The translations under genes were made by a program, and so were the position numbers. Below, piece after piece: positions 18,537-27,764 of a stretch of 64,000 nucleotides of DNA (positions within the stretch are counted from its first letter, which is position 1; each line of letters starts with the position of its first letter). The DNA comes from Hydrogenophaga sp. NFH-34. GTDB lineage: Bacteria; Pseudomonadota; Gammaproteobacteria; Burkholderiales; Burkholderiaceae_C. The notes below the pieces were generated by a model that saw nothing but the letters and a program-made list of their open reading frames with translations, was not told the origin of the DNA and ran no database searches. The stretch spans positions 150,683 through 214,682 of the forward strand of contig NZ_JACBGE010000007.1 of the NCBI RefSeq assembly GCF_021401345.1, given 5' to 3'.

Positions 18537-19694
18537 ATGCAACTCACCCCCGAACACGAACAGATCCGTGACACCATCCGCCGCTGGATTGCCGAGAAGG
18601 TCAATCCCCATGTGGACGCCTGGGAGGAGGCCGAAATCTTCCCCGCCCACCAGGTGTTCCGCCAGATGGGCGAACTGGGCCTGCTGGGCCTGAACAAGCC
18701 GGTCGAAAACGGTGGCATGGGGCTGGACTATTCCTACGCCGCCGTGCTGGCCGAAGAGCTGGCGCAGATCAACTGCGGCGGCATTCCCATGGCCATCGGC
18801 GTGCAGACCGACATGTGCACGCCGGCGCTGGCCCACCGCGGCAGTGCGGAGCTGCGGGCCGAGTTCCTGGCGCCCGCCATCTCGGGCGAATACGTCGGCT
18901 GCCTGGGCGTGTCCGAAGTGGGCAGCGGCTCCGACGTGGCGTCCATCAAGACCACCGCGCGCAAGGACGGGGACGACTACATCATCAACGGCGGCAAGAT
19001 GTGGACCACCAACGGCACGCAGGCCGACTTCTGCTGCGTGCTGGCCAACACCTCCGACGGCCCGGTGCACAAGAACAAGTCGCTCATCATCGTGCCGATG
19101 AAGACCAAGGGCGTCGAGGTTGCCAAGAAGATCCGCAAGATCGGCATGGACGCCTCCGACACCGCGCAACTGTTCTTCGACGACGTGCGCGTGCCGCAGC
19201 GCTACCGCGTGGGCGAGGAGGGGCAGGGCTTCATCTACCAGATGGAGCAGTTCCAGGTCGAGCGCCTGTGGGGCGCGCTCAACACCTGCGCCTTCGCACA
19301 GCGCGCCATCGACATCACCATCGAATACACACGCGATCGCCAGGTGTTCGGCAAGCCGCTGCTGGACAACCAGGTCGTGTACTTCAAGCTGGCCGAACTG
19401 CAGGCCGAGGTGGAGGCCGTGCGCGCGCTGAACTGGCGTGGCGTGGAAATGATCGTGCGCGGCGAAGACGCCACCCACGTGGCCACCATGGCCAAGTTCA
19501 AGGTGGGCCGCCTGGTGCGCCAGGTGACCGACAGCTGCCTGCAGTACTGGGGCGGCATGGGCTTCGTCAAAGAGAGCCTCATCTCGCGCTTCTACCGCGA
19601 CTTCCGCCTCAGCTCCATCGGCGGTGGCGCCGACGAGGTGATGCTGCAGATTCTGTCCAAGAACATGGGCATCTTCCCCAAGAAAGCCGCCTGA
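18537..19694 (+). CDS. atuD: Acyl-CoA dehydrogenase, probable citronellyl-CoA dehydrogenase
   Basis: A 385-aa enzyme starting MQLTPEHEQIRDTIRRWI. Motifs: NPHVDAWEEAEIFPAHQVF, GGMGLDYSY, CLGVSEVGSGSDVASI, MWTTNGTQADF, QYWGGMGFVKESLISRFYRDFRLSSIGGGADEVM. GGGADEVM in place of an EGT motif marks the isovaleryl/citronellyl-CoA branch. It would convert cis/trans citronellyl-CoA to geranyl-CoA, the substrate of the flanking carboxylase. It sits 20 bp after atuC and 14 bp before atuF in one operon. The in-frame upstream extension overlaps atuC and was rejected. Confidence 0.87.
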   Translation: MQLTPEHEQIRDTIRRWIAEKVNPHVDAWEEAEIFPAHQVFRQMGELGLLGLNKPVENGGMGLDYSYAAVLAEELAQINCGGIPMAIGVQTDMCTPALAHRGSAELRAEFLAPAISGEYVGCLGVSEVGSGSDVASIKTTARKDGDDYIINGGKMWTTNGTQADFCCVLANTSDGPVHKNKSLIIVPMKTKGVEVAKKIRKIGMDASDTAQLFFDDVRVPQRYRVGEEGQGFIYQMEQFQVERLWGALNTCAFAQRAIDITIEYTRDRQVFGKPLLDNQVVYFKLAELQAEVEAVRALNWRGVEMIVRGEDATHVATMAKFKVGRLVRQVTDSCLQYWGGMGFVKESLISRFYRDFRLSSIGGGADEVMLQILSKNMGIFPKKAA

Positions 19695-19708
19695 GCGCCC
19701 TGCCCACC

Positions 19709-21697
19709 ATGACCACTGCGACCCCTTTCCACAAGATCCTGATCGCCAACCGGGGCGAGATCGCGCTGCGCGTGATCCGCTCCGCCCGTGCCATGGGCTA
19801 CCAGACCGTGGCCGTCTACTCCACCGCCGACGCCGGTTCGCGCCACGTGCTCGAGGCCGACCAGGCGGTGTGCATCGGCGAGCCGCTGCCGGCGCAGAGC
19901 TACCTGCGCATCGACGCCATCGTCGAGGCCGCGCGCCGCACCGGCGCCGACGCGGTGCACCCCGGCTACGGCTTCCTGGCCGAGAACGAAGACTTCGCGC
20001 GCGCCTGCCGCGACGCCGGCCTGGTCTTCATCGGTCCGTCGCCCGAAGCCATCATCGCCATGGGCCACAAGGCCGGTGCCAAGCAGATCATGATGGACGC
20101 GGGCGTGCCCTGCATCCCCGGTTACCAGGGCGAGGACCAGAGCGAGGCGCGCCTGGCGGCCGAGGCCGAACGCATCGGCTTTCCGGTGATGATCAAGGCC
20201 ACCGCCGGCGGTGGCGGGCGCGGCATGCGCCTGGTCGAAAGCGCCAAGGCGTTTCCCGAGCTGCTGCGCAGCGCGCAGTCCGAAGCGCTGAACGCCTTCG
20301 GCGACGCCGAGGTGATCCTGGAGCGCGCCATCATCGAGCCGCGCCACATCGAGATCCAGATCTTCGCCGACCGCCACGGCAACGCCATCCACCTGGGCGA
20401 GCGCGACTGTTCGGTGCAGCGTCGCCACCAGAAGGTGGTGGAAGAGGCGCCGTCGCCCGCTGTGGATGCGGCCCTGCGCGAACGCATGGGCGCCACCGCG
20501 GTGGCCGCGGTCAAGGCCATCCGCTACGAAGGCGCGGGCACGCTGGAGTTCCTGCTCGACCAGCAGGGCCAGTTCTATTTCATGGAGATGAACACCCGGC
20601 TGCAGGTGGAGCACCCGGTCACCGAAGCCATCACCGGCCTCGACCTGGTGGAACTGCAACTGCGGGTCGCCGCGGGCGAGGCCTTGCCGCTGCGCCAGGA
20701 AGACGTGCGCTTCCAGGGCCACGCCATCGAGGTGCGCCTGTGCGCCGAAGACGTGGACCGCGGCTTCATGCCCCAGAGCGGCACGCTGCGCCTGTGGCAG
20801 CCCGCGCAGACCCTGCGCGTGGAGCAGGCGCTGCGCAGCGGCGCCGAGATTCCGCCGTTCTACGACTCCATGATCGCCAAGGTGATCGCCCACGGCGCCA
20901 CGCGCGACGAAGCGCGCCGCCGCCTGCTGCAGGGCCTGCACCAGACCGTGGCGCTGGGCGTGACCACCAACCAGGTGTTCCTGGGCGCCTGCCTGCGCCA
21001 CCCGGTGTTCGCCGAAGGCGGCGCCACCACGGCCTTCATCGCCCGCCACCAGGATGCCCTGCTGCAGCCCGACGCCGCCGTGCGCGAGCGGGCGCTGGTG
21101 CTGGCGGCCGCACTGCTGTTCGAAACCGCGGGCGGCGCGCCGGCGCGGCCCCTGCTGCGCCGCCTCGCCCACCGCCTGCCCGTGGGCCTGCTGCTGGAAG
21201 TCAACGGCGCGCGCCACAGCGTGCACGTGGCGCAGACCGGTCCCGAGCACTTCCTGGTCACGATCGGGGAAACCGAGCACGGCGTGGCGCTGGTGGCCAC
21301 CGACACCCAGGGCGACGCCGGTCGGGTGCGCGTGGTGCTCGACGGGGTCATGGAAAGCGCCGATTTCGTGCGCGACGGTGCCCAGCTCTGGCTGCATTAC
21401 GCTGGCCAGCCCGTGACCGTGACCGACCTGACCCGCAGCGCCGCACAGCGCGCCAGCGACAGCGGTGGCGACGGCAAGGTGCGGGCCTCCATGAACGGCC
21501 GCGTGGTCGCGGTGCTGGTGGCCGAAGGCGACCAGGTCGAGGCCGGTCAACCCGTGGTCACGCTCGAAGCCATGAAGATGGAGCACGTGCACCTGGCCCC
21601 GGTGGCCGGCCGCGTGCTCGGCCTGAGCGTGGGCGTGGGTGAACAGGTCACGGCACGCCGCGTGCTCGCTGAGATCGAGGCGCCGGTGGCGGCCTGA
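19709..21697 (+). CDS. atuF: Acyl-CoA carboxylase alpha (biotin carboxylase + biotinyl domain)
   Basis: A 662-aa subunit. Biotin carboxylase spans about 1-450: KILIANRGEIALRVIRSARAMG, HPGYGFLAEN, ATAGGGGRGMR, FMEMNTRLQVEHPVTE. A linker/BT domain follows, and a C-terminal biotinyl domain has the acceptor lysine in LEAMKMEH (Lys623). It carboxylates its own biotin with ATP and bicarbonate and hands the CO2 to the beta subunit (16897-18516). The ATG at 19709 was chosen because upstream frames overlap atuD. Placing the dehydrogenase between the two carboxylase genes, and the hydratase after, is a rearranged version of the Pseudomonas atu order. Confidence 0.93.
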   Translation: MTTATPFHKILIANRGEIALRVIRSARAMGYQTVAVYSTADAGSRHVLEADQAVCIGEPLPAQSYLRIDAIVEAARRTGADAVHPGYGFLAENEDFARACRDAGLVFIGPSPEAIIAMGHKAGAKQIMMDAGVPCIPGYQGEDQSEARLAAEAERIGFPVMIKATAGGGGRGMRLVESAKAFPELLRSAQSEALNAFGDAEVILERAIIEPRHIEIQIFADRHGNAIHLGERDCSVQRRHQKVVEEAPSPAVDAALRERMGATAVAAVKAIRYEGAGTLEFLLDQQGQFYFMEMNTRLQVEHPVTEAITGLDLVELQLRVAAGEALPLRQEDVRFQGHAIEVRLCAEDVDRGFMPQSGTLRLWQPAQTLRVEQALRSGAEIPPFYDSMIAKVIAHGATRDEARRRLLQGLHQTVALGVTTNQVFLGACLRHPVFAEGGATTAFIARHQDALLQPDAAVRERALVLAAALLFETAGGAPARPLLRRLAHRLPVGLLLEVNGARHSVHVAQTGPEHFLVTIGETEHGVALVATDTQGDAGRVRVVLDGVMESADFVRDGAQLWLHYAGQPVTVTDLTRSAAQRASDSGGDGKVRASMNGRVVAVLVAEGDQVEAGQPVVTLEAMKMEHVHLAPVAGRVLGLSVGVGEQVTARRVLAEIEAPVAA

Positions 21698-21723
21698 AGA
21701 CCCGGACCCAAGGAGACAAGACC

Positions 21724-22503
21724 ATGAGTGAAGCGCCCGAAGTCCTGCTGGAAAAACGCGGCCAGGCTTTCTGGATCACCATCAACCGGCCCGAGAAGCG
21801 CAATGCCCTGCACGCGGGCGTGATCGCGCTCATGCGCGAAGGCCTGCGCCAGGCGCACGCCGATCCCGAGGTGCGCGCCATCGTGCTCACAGGCAGTGGC
21901 GACAAGGCCTTCTGCGCCGGTGGCGACCTGCAGCCGGGCAAGGGCTTCGCGTTCGACTTCTCCAAGCCCAGCGTCGACTACGCCGACCTGCTGCGCGAGG
22001 CACAGAACGCCACGCTGCCCCTCATCGCCCGCGTCAACGGCACCTGCATGGCCGGCGGCATGGGCCTGCTGTGCATGGTGGACCTGGCCGTGGCGGCCGA
22101 CCACGCGCTGTTCGGCCTGCCCGAGGTCAAGGTCGGTGTGTTCCCGATGCAGGTGCTCAGCCTGCTGCAGGACCTGGTGCCGCGCCGCACCGTGCGCGAA
22201 TGGGCGCTGACCGGCGAGCCCCTGAGCGCGGCCGATGCGCTCGACGCCGGCCTGCTCAACCACGTGGTGCCGGCCGCCGACCTGGACGCCAAGGTCGACT
22301 GGCTGCTGGGCCGGCTGGTGGACAAGTCGCCCACCGCCATCCGGCGCGGCAAGTACGCCATGCGCGCCATCGAGGCGATGTCGTTCGACCAGGCCATCGC
22401 CTACACCGAGAGCCAGATCGCGCTGCTGGCCATGACCGAAGACGCCCGGGAAGGCCTGGCTGCCTTCAACGAGCGGCGCAAACCCGTGTGGACCGGCCGA
22501 TGA
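21724..22503 (+). CDS. atuE: Enoyl-CoA hydratase, probable isohexenylglutaconyl-CoA hydratase
   Basis: A 259-aa crotonase-fold protein. The oxyanion-hole segments are CAGGDLQPG and NGTCMAGGMGLLC, with FGLPEVKVGVFPM following. The latter carries the catalytic-side glutamate. In the atu pathway this step adds water to 3-isohexenylglutaconyl-CoA made by the carboxylase. The ATG follows AAGGAGACAAGACC. It begins 26 bp after atuF and overlaps the following ligase gene by ATGA, so it belongs to the same transcript. A methylglutaconyl-CoA hydratase (LiuC-like) role is the main alternative. Confidence 0.85.
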   Translation: MSEAPEVLLEKRGQAFWITINRPEKRNALHAGVIALMREGLRQAHADPEVRAIVLTGSGDKAFCAGGDLQPGKGFAFDFSKPSVDYADLLREAQNATLPLIARVNGTCMAGGMGLLCMVDLAVAADHALFGLPEVKVGVFPMQVLSLLQDLVPRRTVREWALTGEPLSAADALDAGLLNHVVPAADLDAKVDWLLGRLVDKSPTAIRRGKYAMRAIEAMSFDQAIAYTESQIALLAMTEDAREGLAAFNERRKPVWTGR

Positions 22504-24083
22504 ACGCTGGCGCGCCTGCGGTGTCCCTGCCGGACTGGCCCGGTTCCCGCGCCGGTTTGACCACGCCCGTGCTCGGCCTGGCGACCTGGCTGCGCCGCGT
22601 GGCCGAACGCCACCCGCACCGGCCGGCGATCACCTGCGACGAGCGCACCTGGACCTATGCCGAGCTGCAGCAGCGCGTGGAGGCCATGGCCGCCGTGCTC
22701 GCGGCGCAGGGCCTGCAAGCGGGTGACCGCGTCGGTTACCTGGGGTTCAATCACCCGCTGTTCCTGGTCGCGCTGCACGCGTGCGCGCGCCTCAACGCCA
22801 TCTTCGTGCCGCTGAACTTCCGCCTCTCCGGGCCGGAGATCGCCTTCATCGCCGAAGACGCGGGCCTGCGCGTGCTGCTGGCCGATGCGGCGCACCGGCC
22901 GGTGGTCGATGGCATCCGCGACGGGCTGCGCTGCCCGTGTTACCTCGCGCTCGATGGCGAAGCCCCTGGCTGGGCAACGCTGCCGGCGCTGGACCGCCCG
23001 GCCGCCGCGGTGCCGGCCGAGCAACCCACCGCGCCCGACGACGTGGCGCTGATCATGTACACCTCGGGCACCACCGGTCACCCCAAGGGCGCCATGCTCA
23101 CGCACGGCAACTTCTGGACCAACAACCTCAACGGCATCCTGAGCAACGGCCTGCGCTGCGAGGACGTGGTGCTCAACTTCGCGCCGCTGTTCCACGTCGG
23201 TGGCCTGTGTTCGGTCTCGATGCCGGCCATGCAGGCCGGCGCCCACCTGGTGCTGCACCGGGCCTGGGACGCCGAGGCCGTGATGCACGACATCGCCCGC
23301 CACCGGGTGAGCGTCACCTTTGCGGTGCCGTCGATGCTGCTGTTCATGAGCCAGCACCCCGGTTTCGGAGCCGCCGACCTGTCCAGCCTGCGCACCATCG
23401 CCGTGGGCGGTGCGCCCATGCCGCTGCCGCTGCTGCAGCGCTACGCCGAGCGTGGCATTCCGGTCAACCAGGGTTTCGGCATGACCGAAACCACCGCCAC
23501 CGTCAGCCTGCTCATCCCCGAGCGAAGCATCGACAAGCTCGGTTCCTGCGGCACGCCGGCGCTGCTGACCGAGGTCTGCCTCAAGGACTATGAGGGCCGC
23601 CTGATCACCGAACCCCACCAGCGCGGCGAGCTGTGCATCCGCGGGGGCAACGTGATGCGGGGCTACTGGAATCGCCCCGACGCCACGGCAGCGGCCTTCG
23701 ACGACGAGGGCTGGTTCCACAGCGGCGACGTGGCCTACGTCGACGAAGACGGCTTCTATTTCATCTGCGACCGCCTCAAGGACATGGTCATCAGCGGTGG
23801 CGAAAACGTCTACCCGGCCGAGGTCGAGAGCGTGCTCTACCGCCATCCCGCCGTGGCCGAGGTGGCCGTGATCGGCGCGCCCGACGAGCGCTGGGGCGAA
23901 CGCGTGGTGGCCGTGGCCGCGCTGAAGCCGGGCGAGCAGCTCACGCTGGAAGCCTTGCAGGCCTTTGCGCGGCAGGAATTGGCCGGCTACAAGCTGCCGC
24001 GCGAGCTGCGTATCGTCGATGCGCTGCCGCGCAACCCCACCGGCAAGGTGCTCAAGGCGCGCCTGCGGCAACCTGCCCCCTGA
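22500..24083 (+). CDS. Acyl-CoA synthetase (AMP-forming)
   Basis: A 527-aa ANL-superfamily ligase. Motifs: MYTSGTTGHPKGAML (P-loop), GFGMTETTATVS, GWFHSGDVAYVDEDGFYFICDRLKDMVISGGENVYPAEVE (hinge), and catalytic lysine in NPTGKVLK near the end. It activates a carboxylic acid to its CoA ester with ATP, which is the entry step of the island. It overlaps atuE by ATGA. It is a paralogue of the next gene (24117-25694), with which it shares long blocks such as RVGYLGFNHP and IFVPLNFRL. Two ligases in tandem suggest two related acids or two steps needing activation, comparable to AtuH in Pseudomonas. Confidence 0.93.
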   Translation: MNAGAPAVSLPDWPGSRAGLTTPVLGLATWLRRVAERHPHRPAITCDERTWTYAELQQRVEAMAAVLAAQGLQAGDRVGYLGFNHPLFLVALHACARLNAIFVPLNFRLSGPEIAFIAEDAGLRVLLADAAHRPVVDGIRDGLRCPCYLALDGEAPGWATLPALDRPAAAVPAEQPTAPDDVALIMYTSGTTGHPKGAMLTHGNFWTNNLNGILSNGLRCEDVVLNFAPLFHVGGLCSVSMPAMQAGAHLVLHRAWDAEAVMHDIARHRVSVTFAVPSMLLFMSQHPGFGAADLSSLRTIAVGGAPMPLPLLQRYAERGIPVNQGFGMTETTATVSLLIPERSIDKLGSCGTPALLTEVCLKDYEGRLITEPHQRGELCIRGGNVMRGYWNRPDATAAAFDDEGWFHSGDVAYVDEDGFYFICDRLKDMVISGGENVYPAEVESVLYRHPAVAEVAVIGAPDERWGERVVAVAALKPGEQLTLEALQAFARQELAGYKLPRELRIVDALPRNPTGKVLKARLRQPAP

Positions 24084-24116
24084 GTTTCATCCCCCAGAAA
24101 AAACGGAGACAAGCGC

Positions 24117-25694
24117 ATGAGCCCGATTCCATCCCTGCCCGCCGACGGCTTCGGCGGCGTGCCCGCGCCCTGGCCCAAGATCGCCATGGGCCAGTGGTTC
24201 ACCGAACGCGCGCGGCGCGACGGTGGCCGCCAGGCCCTGACCTTCGAGGGCCGCACCTGGACCTATGCCGAGATGCTGGCCGACATCGACCGCCTGGCCG
24301 GCGCCCTGCGCGCCGGCGGCATCGAGCCGGGCACCCGCGTCGGCTACCTCGGGTTCAACCACCCGATGTTCTTCGTCGCGTTGTTCGCGTGTTCCAAGAT
24401 CGGCGCCATCTTCGTGCCGCTGAACTTCCGCCTGGCCGGGCCCGAGTTCGAATACATCATCAACGACGCGGGCGTGCACACGCTGCTGGTCGACACCGAC
24501 CACATCGCGGTCATCGAATCGGTGCGCGAGCGGCTGCACTGCCAGCGCTACCTGTGCGCCCACGGCCAGCCGGCCGACCCAGCGCGCTGGCCCGGTGCGG
24601 CCGAGGCGATGGCGGCGGCCACGCCCGTGAGCGAGGCGCACCAGCCGCACCAGGACGACGTGGCGGTGATCATGTACACCTCCGGCACCACCGGCCGGCC
24701 CAAGGGCGCGATGCTGACCGTGGGCAACTTCTGGTGGAACCACGTCAACGAGCTGGTGATGCTCGACATGCGTCCCGACGACGTGCTGCTGACCTTCGCG
24801 CCCGTGTTCCACATCGGCGCGCTCAACGTGCTCACGCTCACCAACTTCCTCAAGGGCGCGCACATGGTGCTGCACCGGGGCTTCGACCCCGGCCTGGCGC
24901 TGCGCGACATCGCGGCCTACCGGGTGACCACCATCTTCGCGGTGCCGGCGATGCTGCTGTTCATCAGCCAGCATCCGGACTTCGCCAGCGCCGACACGTC
25001 CACCGTGCGCACCGTGATGTGCGGTGGCGCGCCGTGTCCCGAGCCGCTGCTGCACCTGCTGGACCAGCGCGGCATCCTCGTCCAACAGGGCTACGGCCTG
25101 ACCGAGACGGCTGCCATGGCGACCGCGCTGTCGAGCGAATGGGCCACGGCCAAGATCGGTTCGGTGGGGGTGTCGCCCCTGTTGACCGACGTGTGCATCA
25201 TGACCGCCGATGGCCAGAAAGTGACCGAGCCGCACGCGCGCGGTGAGGTCTGCGTGCGGGGCATGAACGTCACCCGCGGCTACTGGAACCAGCCCGAAGC
25301 CACGCGCAACGCGATCGACACCGAGCACTGGTTCCGCACCGGCGACGTGGGCTACTTCGACGAGCAGGGCTTCTATTACATCTGCGACCGGGTCAAAGAC
25401 ATGATCATCACCGGCGGCGAAAACGTCTACCCGGCAGAGGTCGAGAGCGTGCTGTTCGGGCACCCCGCCGTGGCCGAGGTCGCCGTGATCGGTGTGCCCG
25501 ATGCGCAGTGGGGCGAAGCGGTGGTGGCGGTGGTGGCACTCAAGCCGGGCAGCCAGCTCACGCTGGACGAGCTGCGCGATTTCGCCACCGAGCGCCTGGC
25601 GCGCTACAAGGTGCCCAAGCAGATGCGCCTCGTCGATGCCCTGCCGCGCAACCCGACCGGCAAGGTGCTCAAGTACAAGCTGCGGGAGACCTGA
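24117..25694 (+). CDS. Acyl-CoA synthetase (AMP-forming), tandem paralogue
   Basis: A 525-aa ANL ligase with MYTSGTTGRPKGAML, GYGLTETAAMAT, GENVYPAEVE and C-terminal NPTGKVLKYKL. The ATG at 24117 follows ACGGAGACAAGCGC. It is similar throughout to the ligase just upstream, so the pair is an old tandem duplication. It is the last plus-strand gene of the carboxylase operon. The hairpin-rich repeat at 25697-25763 follows at once and separates it from the converging hydratase gene. Confidence 0.93.
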   Translation: MSPIPSLPADGFGGVPAPWPKIAMGQWFTERARRDGGRQALTFEGRTWTYAEMLADIDRLAGALRAGGIEPGTRVGYLGFNHPMFFVALFACSKIGAIFVPLNFRLAGPEFEYIINDAGVHTLLVDTDHIAVIESVRERLHCQRYLCAHGQPADPARWPGAAEAMAAATPVSEAHQPHQDDVAVIMYTSGTTGRPKGAMLTVGNFWWNHVNELVMLDMRPDDVLLTFAPVFHIGALNVLTLTNFLKGAHMVLHRGFDPGLALRDIAAYRVTTIFAVPAMLLFISQHPDFASADTSTVRTVMCGGAPCPEPLLHLLDQRGILVQQGYGLTETAAMATALSSEWATAKIGSVGVSPLLTDVCIMTADGQKVTEPHARGEVCVRGMNVTRGYWNQPEATRNAIDTEHWFRTGDVGYFDEQGFYYICDRVKDMIITGGENVYPAEVESVLFGHPAVAEVAVIGVPDAQWGEAVVAVVALKPGSQLTLDELRDFATERLARYKVPKQMRLVDALPRNPTGKVLKYKLRET

Positions 25695-25696
25695 AG

Positions 25697-25763
25697 CACC
25701 CCCTGCGCCGCTGACGCGGCTTCCCCCTGCGTGGAGCGCCGGTGGCGCTTCGCGGGGGGCTGC
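25697..25763. repeat. Intergenic multi-hairpin repeat, copy 3, between convergent genes
   Basis: The core CTGCGCCGCTGACGCGGCTTC at 25703-25723 is identical to copies 1 and 2. Hairpins GCCGC-TGAC-GCGGC and GCGCC-GGT-GGCGC lie inside outer arms ACCCCCTGCG/CGCGGGGGG. It fills the whole 71-bp gap between convergent genes and probably acts as their shared terminator. Confidence 0.7.
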
Positions 25764-25765
25764 CT

Positions 25766-26530
25766 CTAACGACCGCGCCAGACCGGCGCGCGCTTCTCGG
25801 CAAAGGCGCGCGCACCTTCGAGCGCGTCTGCCGAGTGGCCGATCGGGTCGGCCAGCGGGGCCTGGCGGGCGAACATCTCGTCGGCCGGCCAGGTGGCCGA
25901 CTCGATCACGATGCGTTTGCTGGCGCGCACCGCCAGCGGGGCCTGTTCGGCAATGCGTGCGGCGAGTTGCAGCGCCTGCGCCAGGGCCTCCCCGGGCGCC
26001 GCGAGCCGGTTCACCAGGCCCTGCGACCAGGCGCGCTCGGCGGACAGCAGGTCGCCCGTGAGCGCCATTTCCATGGCCAGGAAGTAGGGCAGGCGGCGCG
26101 GCAGCCGCATCAGCCCGCCGGCCGACGCCACCAGGCCTCGGCGTACCTCGGGCAGGCCGAACTGGGCGTTGTCGGCGGCGACGATCAGGTCACAGGCCAG
26201 CGCCAGCTCGAAGCCACCGGCCACCGCATACCCTTCCACGGCGGCGATGATGGGCTTGGCCGGCGGGCGCTCGGTCAGGCCGCCGAAGCCGCGCACCGGG
26301 TCCCAGGGCAGTTCGCCCTGGGTGAAGGCCTTGAGGTCCATGCCGGCGCAGAAGTGCCCGCCGTCGCCGGTGATCACCGCCACGCGGCAGGTGTCGTCGG
26401 CCTCCAGCGCGTCGATGGCGGCGGCGATGCGCCGCGCCAGCGTGCCGGTCATGGCGTTGCGCGCCTGCGGGCGGCTGATGCGCAGCACGCGCACCGGCCC
26501 GTGCGGCTCGATCTGCAGCTCGTCGCTCAT
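25766..26530 (-). CDS. Enoyl-CoA hydratase/isomerase family protein
   Basis: A 254-aa crotonase-fold protein with [47 protein letters not shown], and C-terminal [17 protein letters not shown], typical of this family. Two acidic residues that would catalyse hydration (GGFEL and GLPEV) are present. Its ATG overlaps the thiolase stop codon by ATGA. It is the last gene of the minus-strand operon fadB-like/thiolase/hydratase, so it should help beta-oxidation of the shortened chain. Confidence 0.9.
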   Translation of the reverse strand: MSDELQIEPHGPVRVLRISRPQARNAMTGTLARRIAAAIDALEADDTCRVAVITGDGGHFCAGMDLKAFTQGELPWDPVRGFGGLTERPPAKPIIAAVEGYAVAGGFELALACDLIVAADNAQFGLPEVRRGLVASAGGLMRLPRRLPYFLAMEMALTGDLLSAERAWSQGLVNRLAAPGEALAQALQLAARIAEQAPLAVRASKRIVIESATWPADEMFARQAPLADPIGHSADALEGARAFAEKRAPVWRGR

Positions 26531-27711
26531 GCCACCTCGAACAGGCCGGCCGCGCCCATGCCGCCGCCCACGCACATGGTGACCACCACGTACTTCACGC
26601 CGCGGCGTTTGCCTTCGATCAGCGCGTGGCCGACCAGGCGGGCGCCGGTCATGCCATAGGGGTGGCCGATGGAGATGCCGCCGCCGTCGACGTTGTAGCG
26701 CTCCGGGTCGATGCCCAGGTGGTCGCGGCAGTACAGCGCCTGGCACGCGAAGGCTTCGTTCAGTTCCCACAGGCCGATGTCGTCGACCTTCAGGCCGTGG
26801 CGCTGCAGCAGCTTGGGGATGGCGTAGATCGGGCCGATGCCCATTTCTTCGGGGGCGCAGCCGGCCACGGCCATGCCGCGGTAGAGGCCCAGCGGGGCCA
26901 GGCCGCGCTTTTCGGCCAGGGCGCGGTCCATCACCACGCAGGCCGACGCACCGTCGGAGAGCTGGCTGGCATTGCCCGCGGTGATCACGCCGCCTTCGAG
27001 CACGGGCTTGAGCGACTGCAGGCTTTCGAGCGTGGTCTCGGGGCGGTTGCCCTCGTCGCGTGCGAGCGTGATGTCGCGGTAGCTGACCTGTTCGGTGGCC
27101 TTGTCGACCACCGCCATCTGTGTGGCGATGGGCACGATCTCGGCGTCGAGCCGGCCGGCCTGCTGGGCGGCGGCGGTGCGCTGCTGCGACTGCAGCGCAT
27201 AGGCGTCCTGCGCGTCGCGGCCGATGCCGTACTTCTTCGCCACGAACTCGGCCGTCTGCAGCATCGGCATGTAGGCATGCGCGGCGCGTGCGATGACGGC
27301 CGGGTCGGCCTCGGCCGCGACCCACTTCATGTAGGCGTTCTGCACCGCCGAGATGTTCTCCTGCCCACCGGCCACGACCACGTCCATGCCGTCGGCGGTG
27401 ACCTGCTTGGCGGCGGTGGCAATGGCCATCAGGCCCGACGCGCACTGGCGGTCCATGGTCTGGCCGGCCACGCTCAGCGGCAGGCCGGCGGCCAGCAGCG
27501 CGTTGCGGGCGAGGTTCATGCCGGCGGTGCCGGCGCTGAGCACGGTGCCGATCACCACGTCCTCGATCTCGCCGCCCTCGATGCCGGCGCGTTCGACCGC
27601 GTGGCGGATGGCGTGCGCCATCAGCGTGGGCGACTTGGTGTGGTTGAACGCCCCTTTGAAGGCCCGCCCGATGGGGGTGCGGGCGGTGGACACGATGACA
27701 GCTTCTCTCAT
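26527..27711 (-). CDS. Acetyl-CoA acyltransferase (thiolase)
   Basis: A 394-aa thiolase. The acylated cysteine is Cys90 in [32 protein letters not shown] (active-site histidine) and [14 protein letters not shown] (second cysteine) are all in place. The start [15 protein letters not shown] is the canonical thiolase N-terminus. It lies 53 bp after the FadB-like gene and overlaps the hydratase, forming a three-gene beta-oxidation operon under CAAGAC-box promoter 8. It cleaves 3-oxoacyl-CoA with CoA to release acetyl-CoA. Confidence 0.95.
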   Translation of the reverse strand: MREAVIVSTARTPIGRAFKGAFNHTKSPTLMAHAIRHAVERAGIEGGEIEDVVIGTVLSAGTAGMNLARNALLAAGLPLSVAGQTMDRQCASGLMAIATAAKQVTADGMDVVVAGGQENISAVQNAYMKWVAAEADPAVIARAAHAYMPMLQTAEFVAKKYGIGRDAQDAYALQSQQRTAAAQQAGRLDAEIVPIATQMAVVDKATEQVSYRDITLARDEGNRPETTLESLQSLKPVLEGGVITAGNASQLSDGASACVVMDRALAEKRGLAPLGLYRGMAVAGCAPEEMGIGPIYAIPKLLQRHGLKVDDIGLWELNEAFACQALYCRDHLGIDPERYNVDGGGISIGHPYGMTGARLVGHALIEGKRRGVKYVVVTMCVGGGMGAAGLFEVA

Positions 27712-27764
27712 GGAATGGCTCCGTAGACAGGTGAGGGATCGGGCGCCGCTGGCGGCGCAGGGGG

